Shown piece after piece: positions 8,884 to 16,740 of a DNA stretch of 64,000 nucleotides. Both the position numbers and the translations under genes were made by a program. Under the pieces are notes generated by a model. The model ran no database searches. It was not told the origin of the DNA and worked only from the letters and a program-made list of their open reading frames with translations. This DNA is from JASHPR01 sp963833885 (GTDB taxonomy: Bacteria > Actinomycetota > Actinomycetes > Streptosporangiales > Streptosporangiaceae), in contig CAWHZU010000031.1 of the NCBI GenBank assembly GCA_963833885.1, positions 186,001 to 250,000 of the forward strand, read 5' to 3'. Numbering within the stretch: position 1 is the stretch's first letter; every line of letters starts with the position of its first letter.

Positions 8884-10419
8884 ATGACATCGAACCCCCT
8901 GCGCGACCCCCGCGACCGCCGGATCCCGAGGGTCGCCGGGCCCTGCGCGCTGGTGCTCTTCGGCGTGACCGGCGACCTGGCCACCAAGAAGCTGCTGCCG
9001 GCCATCTACGATCTGGCAAACCGCGGGCTCCTGCCGCCGGGCTTCTCCCTGGTCGGCTTCGCCCGCCGGGACTGGCAGGACGAGGACTTCGAGCGGCTCA
9101 CCCACGACGCGGTCAAGGCGCACGCGCGCACGCCGTTCCGGGAGACCGTCTGGCGGCAGGTGGCCGAGGGCGTGAAGTTCGTGCCCGGCGAGTTCGCCGA
9201 CGACGAGGCGTTCGACCGCCTCGCCTCCTGCCTCGCCCAGCTCGACGTCGAGCGCGGGACCGGCGGTAACTACGCGTTCTACCTGTCCGTGCCGCCGAAG
9301 GCCTTCCCGCAGGTGGTGTCGCAGCTCAAGCGGTCCGGGCTGTCCACGCCGCCGGAGAGCCTCAACGGGGAGCGGCCGTGGCGCCGGGTCGTGATCGAGA
9401 AGCCGTTCGGCCACGACCTTGCCAGCGCCCGGGAGCTCAACGCGATCCTGAACGCGGTGTTCCCCGAGTCCTCGGTCTTCCGCATCGACCACTACCTGGG
9501 CAAGGAGACGGTCCAGAACATCCTGGCGCTGCGCTTCGCCAACACGCTGTTCGAGCCGATCTGGAACCGCGGCTACGTGGACCACGTGCAGATCACGATG
9601 GCGGAGGACATCGGCATCGGCGGCCGGGCCGGGTACTACGACGGGATCGGCGCGGCCCGGGACGTGATCCAGAACCACCTGCTGCAGCTCATGGCGCTCA
9701 CCGCGATGGAGGAGCCGGTGTCATTCGAGGCCGACTCGCTGCGCATGGAGAAGGAGAAGGTGCTCTCCGCGATCACGATCCCCGAGGACCTCGCGGTGGG
9801 CACCGCCCGCGGGCAGTACTCCAGCGGCTGGCAGGGCGGCATCGAGGTGCGCGGCTTCCTCGAGGAGGACGGCATCGCGCCGGACTCGATCACCGAGACG
9901 TACGCGGCCCTGCGCCTCGAGGTCGACACGAGGCGGTGGGCCGGGGTGCCGTTCTACCTGCGCACCGGCAAGCGGCTGCCGAGCCGGATGACCGAGATCG
10001 CGCTGATGTTCCAGCGCGCACCGCACCTGCCGTTCGCGAGGACCGATACCGAGGAACTCGGCCAGAACGCCCTGGTGATCCGGGTGCAGCCGGACGAGGG
10101 CATCACGGTCAGGTTCGGCTCCAAGGTGCCTGGCTCGGCGATGGAGGTCCGCGACGTGAACATGGACTTCGCGTACGGCGAGTCGTTCACCGAGTCCAGC
10201 CCCGAGGCCTACGAGCGGCTGCTGCTCGACGTGCTGATCGGCGACCCGCCCCTCTTCCCGCGGCAGCGCGAGGTGGAGCTGTCCTGGCGGATCCTCGACC
10301 CGATCGAGGAGTACTGGGCCGGGCACGGCAAGCCGGAGCAGTACCCGGCGGGCACGGCGGGCCCGGTGGCAGCGGACGCGATGATCGCCCGCGACGGCCG
10401 GGCCTGGCGCCGGCTCTAG
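8884..10419 (+). CDS. zwf: Glucose-6-phosphate 1-dehydrogenase
   Basis: Oxidises glucose 6-phosphate to 6-phosphogluconolactone with reduction of NADP, the entry step of the oxidative pentose phosphate pathway. 511 residues, normal length. The N-terminal nucleotide-binding loop reads VLFGVTGDLATKK, the catalytic substrate-binding motif is RIDHYLGKE, and the cofactor/structural motif EKPFGHD is present. ATG 8884 has GGAGG a few bases upstream (GGAGGAACCGG). It is followed after 17 bases by opcA, whose product is needed for assembly or activity of this enzyme in actinobacteria. Confidence 0.98.
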   Translation: MTSNPLRDPRDRRIPRVAGPCALVLFGVTGDLATKKLLPAIYDLANRGLLPPGFSLVGFARRDWQDEDFERLTHDAVKAHARTPFRETVWRQVAEGVKFVPGEFADDEAFDRLASCLAQLDVERGTGGNYAFYLSVPPKAFPQVVSQLKRSGLSTPPESLNGERPWRRVVIEKPFGHDLASARELNAILNAVFPESSVFRIDHYLGKETVQNILALRFANTLFEPIWNRGYVDHVQITMAEDIGIGGRAGYYDGIGAARDVIQNHLLQLMALTAMEEPVSFEADSLRMEKEKVLSAITIPEDLAVGTARGQYSSGWQGGIEVRGFLEEDGIAPDSITETYAALRLEVDTRRWAGVPFYLRTGKRLPSRMTEIALMFQRAPHLPFARTDTEELGQNALVIRVQPDEGITVRFGSKVPGSAMEVRDVNMDFAYGESFTESSPEAYERLLLDVLIGDPPLFPRQREVELSWRILDPIEEYWAGHGKPEQYPAGTAGPVAADAMIARDGRAWRRL

Positions 10420-10436
10420 CCCCGGGAGAGAATGCG

Positions 10437-11345
10437 ATGATGATTGACCTGACCGACACCACCACCAGGGCCATCCACGACGCGCTCACCCGGGCCAGGG
10501 ATCAGCTGGGCGGCCCGACCACCGGCATGGTGCTCAACCTGATCATCATGACCGACGAGGCCGCCCAGTACGACGCGGTCCGCGCGGCGACGCAGGCCGG
10601 CCGCGAGCATCCGTGCCGCGTGCTGGGGGTGATCGCCAGGGACCCGAACGCCGAATCGCGGCTTGACGCCGAGATCAGGACCGGCGAGGGCGCCCCGGGG
10701 CAGACCATTCTGCTGCGTATGTACGGGCCGATGGGGCTGCACTCGGATTCCGTGGTGCTGCCGCTCCTGGTGCCCGACACCCCCGTGGTCACCTGGTGGC
10801 CGCGCGGCGGCCCCGCCACGCCGTCCAGCAGCCCGCTCGGGCTGCTGGCGCAGCGCCGGGTCACCGACGCCGCGTCCTCCGGCGCGCCGGGGCGGACCCT
10901 TGAAGCGCTCGCGGAGGGCTACCGCCCCGGCGACACCGACCTGAGCTGGACCAGGGCCACGGCCTGGCGCTCGCTGCTGGCCGCCACCCTGGACCAGCCG
11001 CACGGCGAGATCAGCAGCGGCTCGGTGTCCGCAGAGCCGCGCAACCCGACGGCGGACCTGCTGGCGGCGTGGCTGACCAGTCGGCTCGACCAGCCGTTCT
11101 CCCGCGACGAGTCGCCCGGTCCCGGCATCACCGAGGTGCGGTTCGTCACCTCCGACGGCGACATCACGATCACCCGCCCGGACGGGCGCATGGCCACCCT
11201 GACCCGGCCCGACCAGCCCGACCGCCGGGTGGCACTGCACCGCAGGGACACCACGGAACTGCTCGCCGAAGAGCTGCGCAGGCTCAACCCGGACGAGGTC
11301 TATGGCGAGACGCTGGCCAGCCTCTCCTCGGCCGCCCGGAGGTAA
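10437..11345 (+). CDS. opcA: Glucose-6-phosphate dehydrogenase assembly protein OpcA
   Basis: Soluble 302-residue protein of the OpcA family, an accessory factor for oligomerisation or redox control of glucose-6-phosphate dehydrogenase, first described in cyanobacteria and conserved next to zwf in actinobacteria. Family features seen: N-terminal TGMVLNLIIMTDE, the segment HPCRVLGVIARDP, and the conserved TPVVTWWPRG. The start is ATG-ATG at 10437/10440, with GGGAGAG just upstream. It sits between zwf and pgl with short spacings, so is cotranscribed. The function is by family and context. Confidence 0.95.
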   Translation: MMIDLTDTTTRAIHDALTRARDQLGGPTTGMVLNLIIMTDEAAQYDAVRAATQAGREHPCRVLGVIARDPNAESRLDAEIRTGEGAPGQTILLRMYGPMGLHSDSVVLPLLVPDTPVVTWWPRGGPATPSSSPLGLLAQRRVTDAASSGAPGRTLEALAEGYRPGDTDLSWTRATAWRSLLAATLDQPHGEISSGSVSAEPRNPTADLLAAWLTSRLDQPFSRDESPGPGITEVRFVTSDGDITITRPDGRMATLTRPDQPDRRVALHRRDTTELLAEELRRLNPDEVYGETLASLSSAARR

Positions 11346-11367
11346 CGCCATCAACGCGCCGCCTCAG

Positions 11368-12135
11368 GTGATCATTCACCGTGACGGAGAGCTCCTCGCG
11401 AAGGCCGTGGCCGCCCGGCTGGTGACCAGGCTGGTGGACGCCGTGGCGGCCCGCGGGCACGGCTCGCTGGTGCTGACCGGCGGCGGGATCGGCACCCAGG
11501 TGCTCGCCGAGCTCGCCGCCGCGCCGGCCAGGGATGCGGTCGACTGGCGGCACCTGGACATCTGGTGGGGGGACGAGCGGTTCGTCCCGTCCGGCGACCC
11601 GGAACGCAACGAGACCGGGGCCAGGGCGGCGCTCCTTGATCACGTCGACGTCAGCCCGGAGCGGGTGTACGCGATGCCGCCTTCGGACGGCCCGGACGGC
11701 GCCAGCCCGGAAGCGGCGGCCGCGCGATACGCGGGCTGGCTGCTGGCCGCCTCGCAGCCCGAGGACCACAGCCAGGTGCCGTCCTTTGACGTGCTGATGC
11801 TCGGCATCGGGCCCGAGGCGCACGTAGCGTCGCTGTTCCCCGGTATGCCGGCCCTGTACGAGGAACAGCGGACCGTGGTGGCGGTGCACGGGTCGCCCAA
11901 GCCGCCGCCGACGCGGCTGACCTTGACGTTCCCTGCCATCACCGCGGCGCGCGAAGTGTGGATCATCGCCTCTGGCGAGGACAAGGCGGGGGCGATCCGG
12001 CTGGCGCTGTCGGGGGCTGGGCCGGTCCAGGTCCCGGCGGCCGGCGCCCGGGGCAGGCAGCAGACCCTGTTCCTGCTCGACCGGGCCGCCGCTGCGGCGG
12101 TACCCGCGCAGCTCGGCCGGCTCGCCTCACCCTGA
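11368..12135 (+). CDS. pgl: 6-phosphogluconolactonase
   Basis: Hydrolyses 6-phosphogluconolactone to 6-phosphogluconate; last gene of the pentose phosphate operon. About 255 residues. Family signatures: VLTGGGIGTQVL, the WWGDERFVP motif, NETGARAALLDHV, and GPEAHVASLFPG (family usually has GHVASLFP with Gly where Ala stands here). The start is unclear: the only good ribosome binding site, GGAGG at 11338-11342, precedes an ATC codon at 11350, and the nearest ordinary in-frame start is GTG 11368. The stop lies in the first unit of a 28-bp tandem repeat. Confidence 0.93.
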   Translation: MIIHRDGELLAKAVAARLVTRLVDAVAARGHGSLVLTGGGIGTQVLAELAAAPARDAVDWRHLDIWWGDERFVPSGDPERNETGARAALLDHVDVSPERVYAMPPSDGPDGASPEAAAARYAGWLLAASQPEDHSQVPSFDVLMLGIGPEAHVASLFPGMPALYEEQRTVVAVHGSPKPPPTRLTLTFPAITAAREVWIIASGEDKAGAIRLALSGAGPVQVPAAGARGRQQTLFLLDRAAAAAVPAQLGRLASP

Positions 12136-12230
12136 CCGACGCCCGCGGCTCGCCTCACCGTGACCGACGCCCGCGGCTCGCCTTACCCTGACCGACGCCC
12201 GCGGCTCGCCTCACCCTGACCGGCTCCCCG
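12123..12230 (+). repeat. 28-bp tandem repeat after pgl
   Basis: Units start at 12123, 12151 and 12179, with a partial fourth at 12207. Each reads approximately CGCCTCACCCTGACC followed by GACGCCCGCGGCT, with one-base differences between units. The first unit contains the pgl stop codon. No hairpin with a T-run is visible. Confidence 0.85.
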
Positions 12231-12285
12231 CAGCTAACTGTGATGGCGCTGATGACCCGTTCTGGCTGGTATGACCCGGCCTGGC

Positions 12286-12298
12286 TAGGATCGCGCCG
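12286..12298 (+). promoter_or_regulatory. Possible -10 box for a leaderless transcript
   Basis: TAGGAT at 12286-12291 stands seven bases before GTG 12298, and no ribosome binding site is seen, a layout typical of leaderless actinobacterial mRNAs. No convincing -35 box. Inferred only. Confidence 0.35.
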
Positions 12299-13950
12299 TG
12301 GCCACTGATCCCCGCGTGCGTGGCGGTCGCGATCACCTTGTCGTATGCGGAGATGACGCTCTCACGTTGCGCATGGTCGAGGAGCTGACCGTCAGGTACG
12401 GCGAAGAAGTCACCGTGATCCTGCCTTCGGCCCGGGGCAGAGACGGGCTGATGATGGCCCGGCTGCCTGGCGTCCGGCTCATCGAGCGGGCCGGCCTCGA
12501 CGACCAGGCGTTTATCGCCGCTGGTGTGCCGGCCGCCCGGGCGCTCGCCCTGCTGCGCCAGGATGATCTCGGCAACTTCCATGCTGCGCTGCGCGCCCAG
12601 GAGCTCAACCCGGATCTGCGCCTGGTCGTCGCCATCTTCAACACCAGCCTCGGCGAGCGGATCCAAACGTTCTTCACCGACTGCGCGGTCCTGTCCGACT
12701 CCTCGATGGCCGCTCCGTCGTTTGTCGCCGCGGCCCTCGGCGAGCCCACACCGAGCCACGTCCGGCTCGCCGGACGCACGCTGTACGTGGCCAGGCGCGA
12801 CGACACGGACTCCGAGCACGTGATCTGCGGGCTGACCACGGACACCGACGGGGGCTCCCCACGCCTGGCGGCCCCGAAGGGCAGCACCTCGAGCCTGGTG
12901 CTGGCGGTGGCCGACGGTACGCCGCGAAACCCGCTCACCGAGCAGCGCCGAAACCCGCTGCGGGCCGCTGGCAGGCTGTTCCGGAGGCTCTTCTGGCACC
13001 GGTTCGGCGCCGCGTTCGGGTGCCTGATCGCGATCCTCGGCGTCGGCTTCGCACTGCTCGCCACGGCCGTGCACTACTCGATGGGGAACGCGGTCTACCT
13101 GACTTTCCTCGACGCCGCCGGGGCGGCCGTGAGCAACCCCGGGCTGAGCTCCCCCGAGAAGGTCTCGCAGATCCTGCTGACGTTCGACGGCCTGGCCTTC
13201 CTGCCGCTGGTCACCGCCGCGGTGGTCGGGGCCAGGCTCACCGGCTCGGTGCGGGGCGCGAACCGGCCGGTGACTGACCACGTGATCGTCGCCGGGCTCG
13301 GCAACGTCGGCACCCGCGTCGTCGGCCAGCTGCACGACCTGGGCATCGACGTCGTCTGCGTGGACAAGAACGAGAATGCCGCCGGAGTGCCGATGGCTCG
13401 CCGCCTCGGCCTGAAGTTCGTCACTGGCGAGACCCACCGTGAGGAGACGTTGCTGGCGGCCGGCATCACCACCTGCCGGGCCCTGGTCTCGGTGACCGAC
13501 AGCGACATCGTGAACCTGGAGACCGCCCTGCACGCGCGGGCACTCGCCGAGCAGCCCCGCATCGTGGTGCGGCTGTACGACGACGATCTCGCCGAACGGG
13601 TGCAGAAGAACGTCAGCAACACGATCTCGCGGTCGGTTTCGTACCTTGCGGCGCCGGCCTTCGCCGGAGCCATGCTGGAGCACCAGGTGCTGCGCACGAT
13701 CCCGGTAGGGCGGCACGTGCTCCTCATCGCGGACGCCGCCGTCGGCGAAGGCGCCGAACTGGCCGGCCGGCGCGTGGACGACGTGCACGATCGCAGCGAC
13801 GTACGGCTGATCGCGCTCCGGCGCCGGGCCGGCACCGCGGTCGACTGGTCGCCGCGGCCCGGCAACGAGCTCAGGCCCGGCGACCGGCTGGTCGTGGTGG
13901 CCACCAGGGCCGGGCTCGGCCGGGTCCTCGCCCGCTGCCGCTCCCGGTAA
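12298..13950 (+). CDS. Membrane protein with two RCK/TrkA-N domains
   Basis: 550 residues. An N-terminal NAD-binding-like (TrkA-N/RCK) domain begins at HLVVCGDDALTLRMVEEL, then come two hydrophobic segments around residues 240-320 (FGCLIAILGVGFALLATAV and LAFLPLVTAAVVG) with an intervening loop, then a second, better conserved Rossmann domain starting VIVAGLGNVGTRVV and an acidic D-K-N motif (CVDKNENA), and a C-terminal TrkA-C-like part ending GDRLVVVATRAGL. This resembles RCK-gated potassium channels, but the loop between the two membrane segments lacks a TVGYG-like selectivity filter, so potassium conduction is doubtful. It stands alone on its strand between the repeat and the acetate transporter. 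Confidence 0.85.
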   Translation: MATDPRVRGGRDHLVVCGDDALTLRMVEELTVRYGEEVTVILPSARGRDGLMMARLPGVRLIERAGLDDQAFIAAGVPAARALALLRQDDLGNFHAALRAQELNPDLRLVVAIFNTSLGERIQTFFTDCAVLSDSSMAAPSFVAAALGEPTPSHVRLAGRTLYVARRDDTDSEHVICGLTTDTDGGSPRLAAPKGSTSSLVLAVADGTPRNPLTEQRRNPLRAAGRLFRRLFWHRFGAAFGCLIAILGVGFALLATAVHYSMGNAVYLTFLDAAGAAVSNPGLSSPEKVSQILLTFDGLAFLPLVTAAVVGARLTGSVRGANRPVTDHVIVAGLGNVGTRVVGQLHDLGIDVVCVDKNENAAGVPMARRLGLKFVTGETHREETLLAAGITTCRALVSVTDSDIVNLETALHARALAEQPRIVVRLYDDDLAERVQKNVSNTISRSVSYLAAPAFAGAMLEHQVLRTIPVGRHVLLIADAAVGEGAELAGRRVDDVHDRSDVRLIALRRRAGTAVDWSPRPGNELRPGDRLVVVATRAGLGRVLARCRSR

Positions 13951-14249
13951 CCGCCGGTCGCGCGATGCCCCCGGAAACTGGGTCTCCCCAAAGATCGATT
14001 GCGGAGTTACGCTCAGGACAGATCTTCCGTTTGGTTCTGCTGAGCCATCTGTGAAGAGAAGGAAGGTCCGTATATGGCCGTATTTGCGCCATTCGCTATT
14101 GCGTTGGCCGCAGGCTGGGCTTCCCGGCCAGGCGACGAGTTCAGCGCGGCCGGCCAACCATGTTCCTTCCGTCCATCCGTGCGCCTGCCCTGCCCCGCGG
14201 GCGACAATGCCTCCAGGTCCGGGCGGCGCAAGTCCACAGGAGGAATCAC

Positions 14250-14909
14250 TTGAGCACCACAGATGATGCTCCCGCCCCGGCAGCATGGGTAAGCCCCGTA
14301 GCCGATCCGGCGCCGCTCGGGTTGGCGGCCTTCGCCCTGACCACGTTCCTGCTGTCCGCCATCAACGCGGGCTGGGCCAAGAGCTCGACCGGCAGTGACT
14401 GGTGGAGCTACGCGATCGCCTACGGCGGCCTGGGCCAGCTGCTGGCCGGCATGTGGGAGTTCCGCAACCGGAACGTGTTCGGCGCGACGGCGTTCTCCAC
14501 CTACGGCGGGTTCTGGATCGGCCTCGGCCTGTGGCTGCATTTCATACCGGCAACCGTCAGAGTCACCGCTCTTGTCTCGCTGAACCGTGACCTGGGCTGG
14601 ATCCTGCTGGCGTTCGCGATCTTCAACACGTACATGCTGATCATCAGCAGCCAGGTGAACATGGCCGTGTTCCTGGTCTTCCTAACCCTGGAGGTGACCG
14701 AGATCCTCCTGTTTATCGGGAACTTCGTCACCAAGAACCCAGCCCTGCCGCCGTTCAACATCACTCCCCTACCCGGGCTGATCCAGGTCGGCGGCTACGT
14801 AGGGGTCCTCACCGCAGTGGTTGCCTGGTACACCTCTGCGGCCGGCGTCATGAACGGGCTGAAGGGCAGGCAGGTCTTCCCGGTCGGCAAGCCGCTGTTC
14901 AACCTCTGA
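14250..14909 (+). CDS. satP: Acetate uptake transporter (GPR1/FUN34/YaaH, SatP-like)
   Basis: Inner membrane transporter for acetate/succinate of the AceTr family, 219 residues with six predicted membrane spans. The family signature near the N-terminus is present as DPAPLGLAAFALTTF, followed by the conserved span with INAGWA and GGLGQLLAGMWEFRNRNVFGA. TTG 14250 was chosen because AGGAGG lies immediately upstream; the longer frame from 14160 adds residues unlike the family. Upstream 299 bases (13951-14249) hold no gene. A strong hairpin terminator follows. Confidence 0.92.
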   Translation: MSTTDDAPAPAAWVSPVADPAPLGLAAFALTTFLLSAINAGWAKSSTGSDWWSYAIAYGGLGQLLAGMWEFRNRNVFGATAFSTYGGFWIGLGLWLHFIPATVRVTALVSLNRDLGWILLAFAIFNTYMLIISSQVNMAVFLVFLTLEVTEILLFIGNFVTKNPALPPFNITPLPGLIQVGGYVGVLTAVVAWYTSAAGVMNGLKGRQVFPVGKPLFNL

Positions 14910-14937
14910 CCAGCAGGCCAGGCCGAGTGCCTCGTCA

Positions 14938-14967
14938 GGTCCCGGGGACCGTCAGGTCCCCGGGACC
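14938..14967 (+). terminator. Perfect 13-bp inverted repeat terminator after satP
   Basis: GGTCCCGGGGACC (14938-14950), loop GTCA, then GGTCCCCGGGACC (14955-14967), followed by TTG. Exact complementarity over 13 bp, 29 bases after the transporter stop. No long T-run, as is common in high-GC actinobacteria. Confidence 0.85.
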
Positions 14968-14999
14968 TTGCGTTGCGGACCACCGATACCTTAGGGCAG

Positions 15000-16004
15000 G
15001 TGGATCTGCAGGAAAGGCTTCAGCTAGACGCGGCGCGGCAGCAAGTGGCCAAGGTTAAGGCGCGCACCAGGCCGTGGCGGTACATCTTCGCCATCATTCT
15101 CGCCATAGTCGCCGCTTCCGTGTCCGTTCAGGCCCGTTACGTTGCCCACGAACTGTCGCAGAAGGGTGGTAGCAGCGAGTCGGTGCTGGCCCCGCTGGGG
15201 TCTGCCGGAAACCTTGGCCTGTCCTACGGCGCGGCGATCGCATTCTGCCTGCTGGCCAGCGCCGGCACGCTCGGACTCGGCAACAAGGCCCGGGAGGTCC
15301 TCGAGCGATCGGTTGGCTCGGCGCACGCAACGGTGGTCCGGTTCGTCATCCTCGTGGCCGGCGCCCTCGTCACGGTGATCATCACGCTTGAGCTGTTTAA
15401 CGTCGCGGTCACGCAGCTCATCGTCGGCGGCGTGGTGACCAGCGTGCTGCTCGGCATCGCCGCACAGCAGTCCCTTGCCAACGTCTTCGCCGGCATCGTG
15501 CTGCTGATGGCGAGGCCGTTCCGGGTCGGTGATCAGATCGGAGTCCGGTCCGGGGCGCTGTCCGGCCTGCTCGAGGGGATGGTCAGCGAGATCAGCATCA
15601 CCTACGTGCGGCTGGAGACGCCCAACGGCCCGGTCCACATCCCGAACTCCCAGGTTCTGGCGGCGGCCGTGGGCCCGGCCGGTGCGGTGCCGCCACCATC
15701 CGGGCAGGCCGCCACGTCGGCCGGCCAGGGAGCGGCCGCCCAGGCCGGGCCGGCAGCGGCAACCGCTGTCCTGCTGACACCGGCAGAAACGGCGGCAGCG
15801 GCCGGAGCGCCAGCCATGGAGCATCCGGCCGCCGCCGAAGCGTCAGCCCATCCGGCTACTGCCGAAGCGTCAGCCCATCCGGCCACTGCCGAAGCGCAGA
15901 CATCCCCGGGCGCCGCTGAAGCGCCGGCAGGTTCCCCGGGCCCGGCGGAGCCGGCGCCGGAAGGATCGGAATCCGGGCGCGACGCCGGCCGTCAGCCATC
16001 CTGA
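15000..16004 (+). CDS. MscS-family mechanosensitive channel protein with repetitive C-terminal tail
   Basis: 334 residues from GTG 15000 (no clear ribosome binding site; the 14973 start lies just behind the terminator). Three or so membrane spans (YIFAIILAIVAASVS, GAAIAFCLLASAGTLG, VVRFVILVAGALVTVII) lead to the pore-lining MscS helix region LIVGGVVTSVLLGIAAQQSLANVFAGIVLLMARPF (family-conserved) and a short beta domain with FRVGDQIGV and VHIPNSQVL. After about residue 220 the usual alpha/beta domain is absent and replaced by an Ala/Pro/Glu-rich tail containing a 27-bp tandem repeat (15834-15887, unit ASAHPATAE). Expected to release pressure on hypo-osmotic shock; the shortened domain is unusual. 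Confidence 0.85.
   Translation: MDLQERLQLDAARQQVAKVKARTRPWRYIFAIILAIVAASVSVQARYVAHELSQKGGSSESVLAPLGSAGNLGLSYGAAIAFCLLASAGTLGLGNKAREVLERSVGSAHATVVRFVILVAGALVTVIITLELFNVAVTQLIVGGVVTSVLLGIAAQQSLANVFAGIVLLMARPFRVGDQIGVRSGALSGLLEGMVSEISITYVRLETPNGPVHIPNSQVLAAAVGPAGAVPPPSGQAATSAGQGAAAQAGPAAATAVLLTPAETAAAAGAPAMEHPAAAEASAHPATAEASAHPATAEAQTSPGAAEAPAGSPGPAEPAPEGSESGRDAGRQPS
15834..15894 (+). repeat. 27-bp in-frame tandem repeat in the MscS-like gene
   Basis: Two full units (15834-15860 and 15861-15887) of GCCGAAGCGTCAGCCCATCC plus GGCYACT, and a partial third, encoding the Ala-rich tail unit AEASAHPAT. Confidence 0.85.
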
Positions 16005-16064
16005 GCGGCACCCCGGCCAGCTAGTCGTCTGCTGCCCGGCCGCCCCCGGCCCGTGCCGCCTGGA

Positions 16065-16094
16065 CCGCCGCCAACTCATGGCGGCGGCGGTTTT
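16065..16094 (+). terminator. Rho-independent terminator after the MscS-like gene
   Basis: CCGCCGCCA (16065-16073), loop ACTCA, TGGCGGCGG (16079-16087), then CGG and TTTT. 60 bases after the stop of the upstream gene. Confidence 0.8.
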
Positions 16095-16153
16095 CCATGA
16101 GCTAGGTAGTTGAGCCGCGCTATTCGCGGGTCAGCTATCACGATCATGAAATA

Positions 16154-16184
16154 GCGGGCCGCCCTCCTAGAGGCGGCGGCCCGC
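16154..16184 (-). terminator. Hairpin terminator after lsr2
   Basis: GCGGGCCGCC (16154-16163) pairs with GGCGGCCCGC (16175-16184). It lies about 55 bases beyond the lsr2 stop on its strand. Between convergent genes, so may serve both directions. Confidence 0.7.
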
Positions 16185-16237
16185 CAGGCGCCAGGAGAAA
16201 CCGCGTAACTCCCGAACGCGGCTGGTTGGCCGGCGCT

Positions 16238-16576
16238 CTAGCGGTGACTCGCCTCGTACTTCGCGATGACCTGCGCGGGAATCCGGCCGCGGTCGCTGAC
16301 GTCGATCCCGCTGCGCTTGGCCCAGGCGCGAACCTCCGCGCTGTGCTGGCGGTGAGCCGCCGTTCTGCGCTTGGTCCGGCCAACCCTGCCGGTTACCTTG
16401 CGGGCCCTGTCGGCGAACCGCCGGAATACCTCATCGAATTTCTCGCTGTGCTTCTCGCATAGGTCGATCTCATAATCCCGGCCGTCCAGGCTGAACGCGC
16501 GCGTCATGTGCTCGCCGTCCGGGATCTCTTTTGAGTCGTAGTCGCACGCGAATGTGACTGAGACCTTCTGTGCCAC
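16238..16576 (-). CDS. lsr2: Lsr2-family nucleoid-associated protein
   Basis: 112-residue DNA-bridging protein of actinobacteria that binds AT-rich DNA and silences genes, comparable in role to H-NS. The N-terminal oligomerisation region reads VAQKVSVTFACDYD...RAFSLDGRDYEIDL, and the C-terminal DNA-binding part has RAWAKRSGIDVSDRGRIPAQVIAKYE with the RGR minor-groove hook. GTG 16576 was chosen because a GGGGGAG site lies just upstream; longer frames lack family similarity. In an otherwise very GC-rich genome its targets would be the few AT-rich loci. Confidence 0.97.
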   Translation of the reverse strand: MAQKVSVTFACDYDSKEIPDGEHMTRAFSLDGRDYEIDLCEKHSEKFDEVFRRFADRARKVTGRVGRTKRRTAAHRQHSAEVRAWAKRSGIDVSDRGRIPAQVIAKYEASHR

Positions 16577-16601
16577 TTGTACTCCCCCTTCCCCCGACGC
16601 G

Positions 16602-16630
16602 AATATATCCCCAGGCACATGGCATCTGTA
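16602..16630 (-). promoter_or_regulatory. Possible lsr2 promoter
   Basis: On the minus strand TATATT (16602-16607) lies 25 bases before the lsr2 start, in one of the few AT-rich spots of the window, with a weak TACAGA 17 bases further upstream. Inferred from sequence only. Confidence 0.4.
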
Positions 16631-16740
16631 ACGGCACCTTGGCTGCGGGTTTCCAGGGCGCCTTTGGAATGCTTATCTGGCGCGGGAAAACTGCACCGCA
16701 TCCGCCTAACGCGAGCCTGGTTCAGCGCCGTGTTCGGTGC

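Noticed and set aside
9378..11345. Long 655-codon frame covering zwf antisense phase and opcA
   Set aside because: Only its last 302 codons (opcA) resemble a protein; the first part is an Arg/Ala-rich shadow of zwf in another frame.
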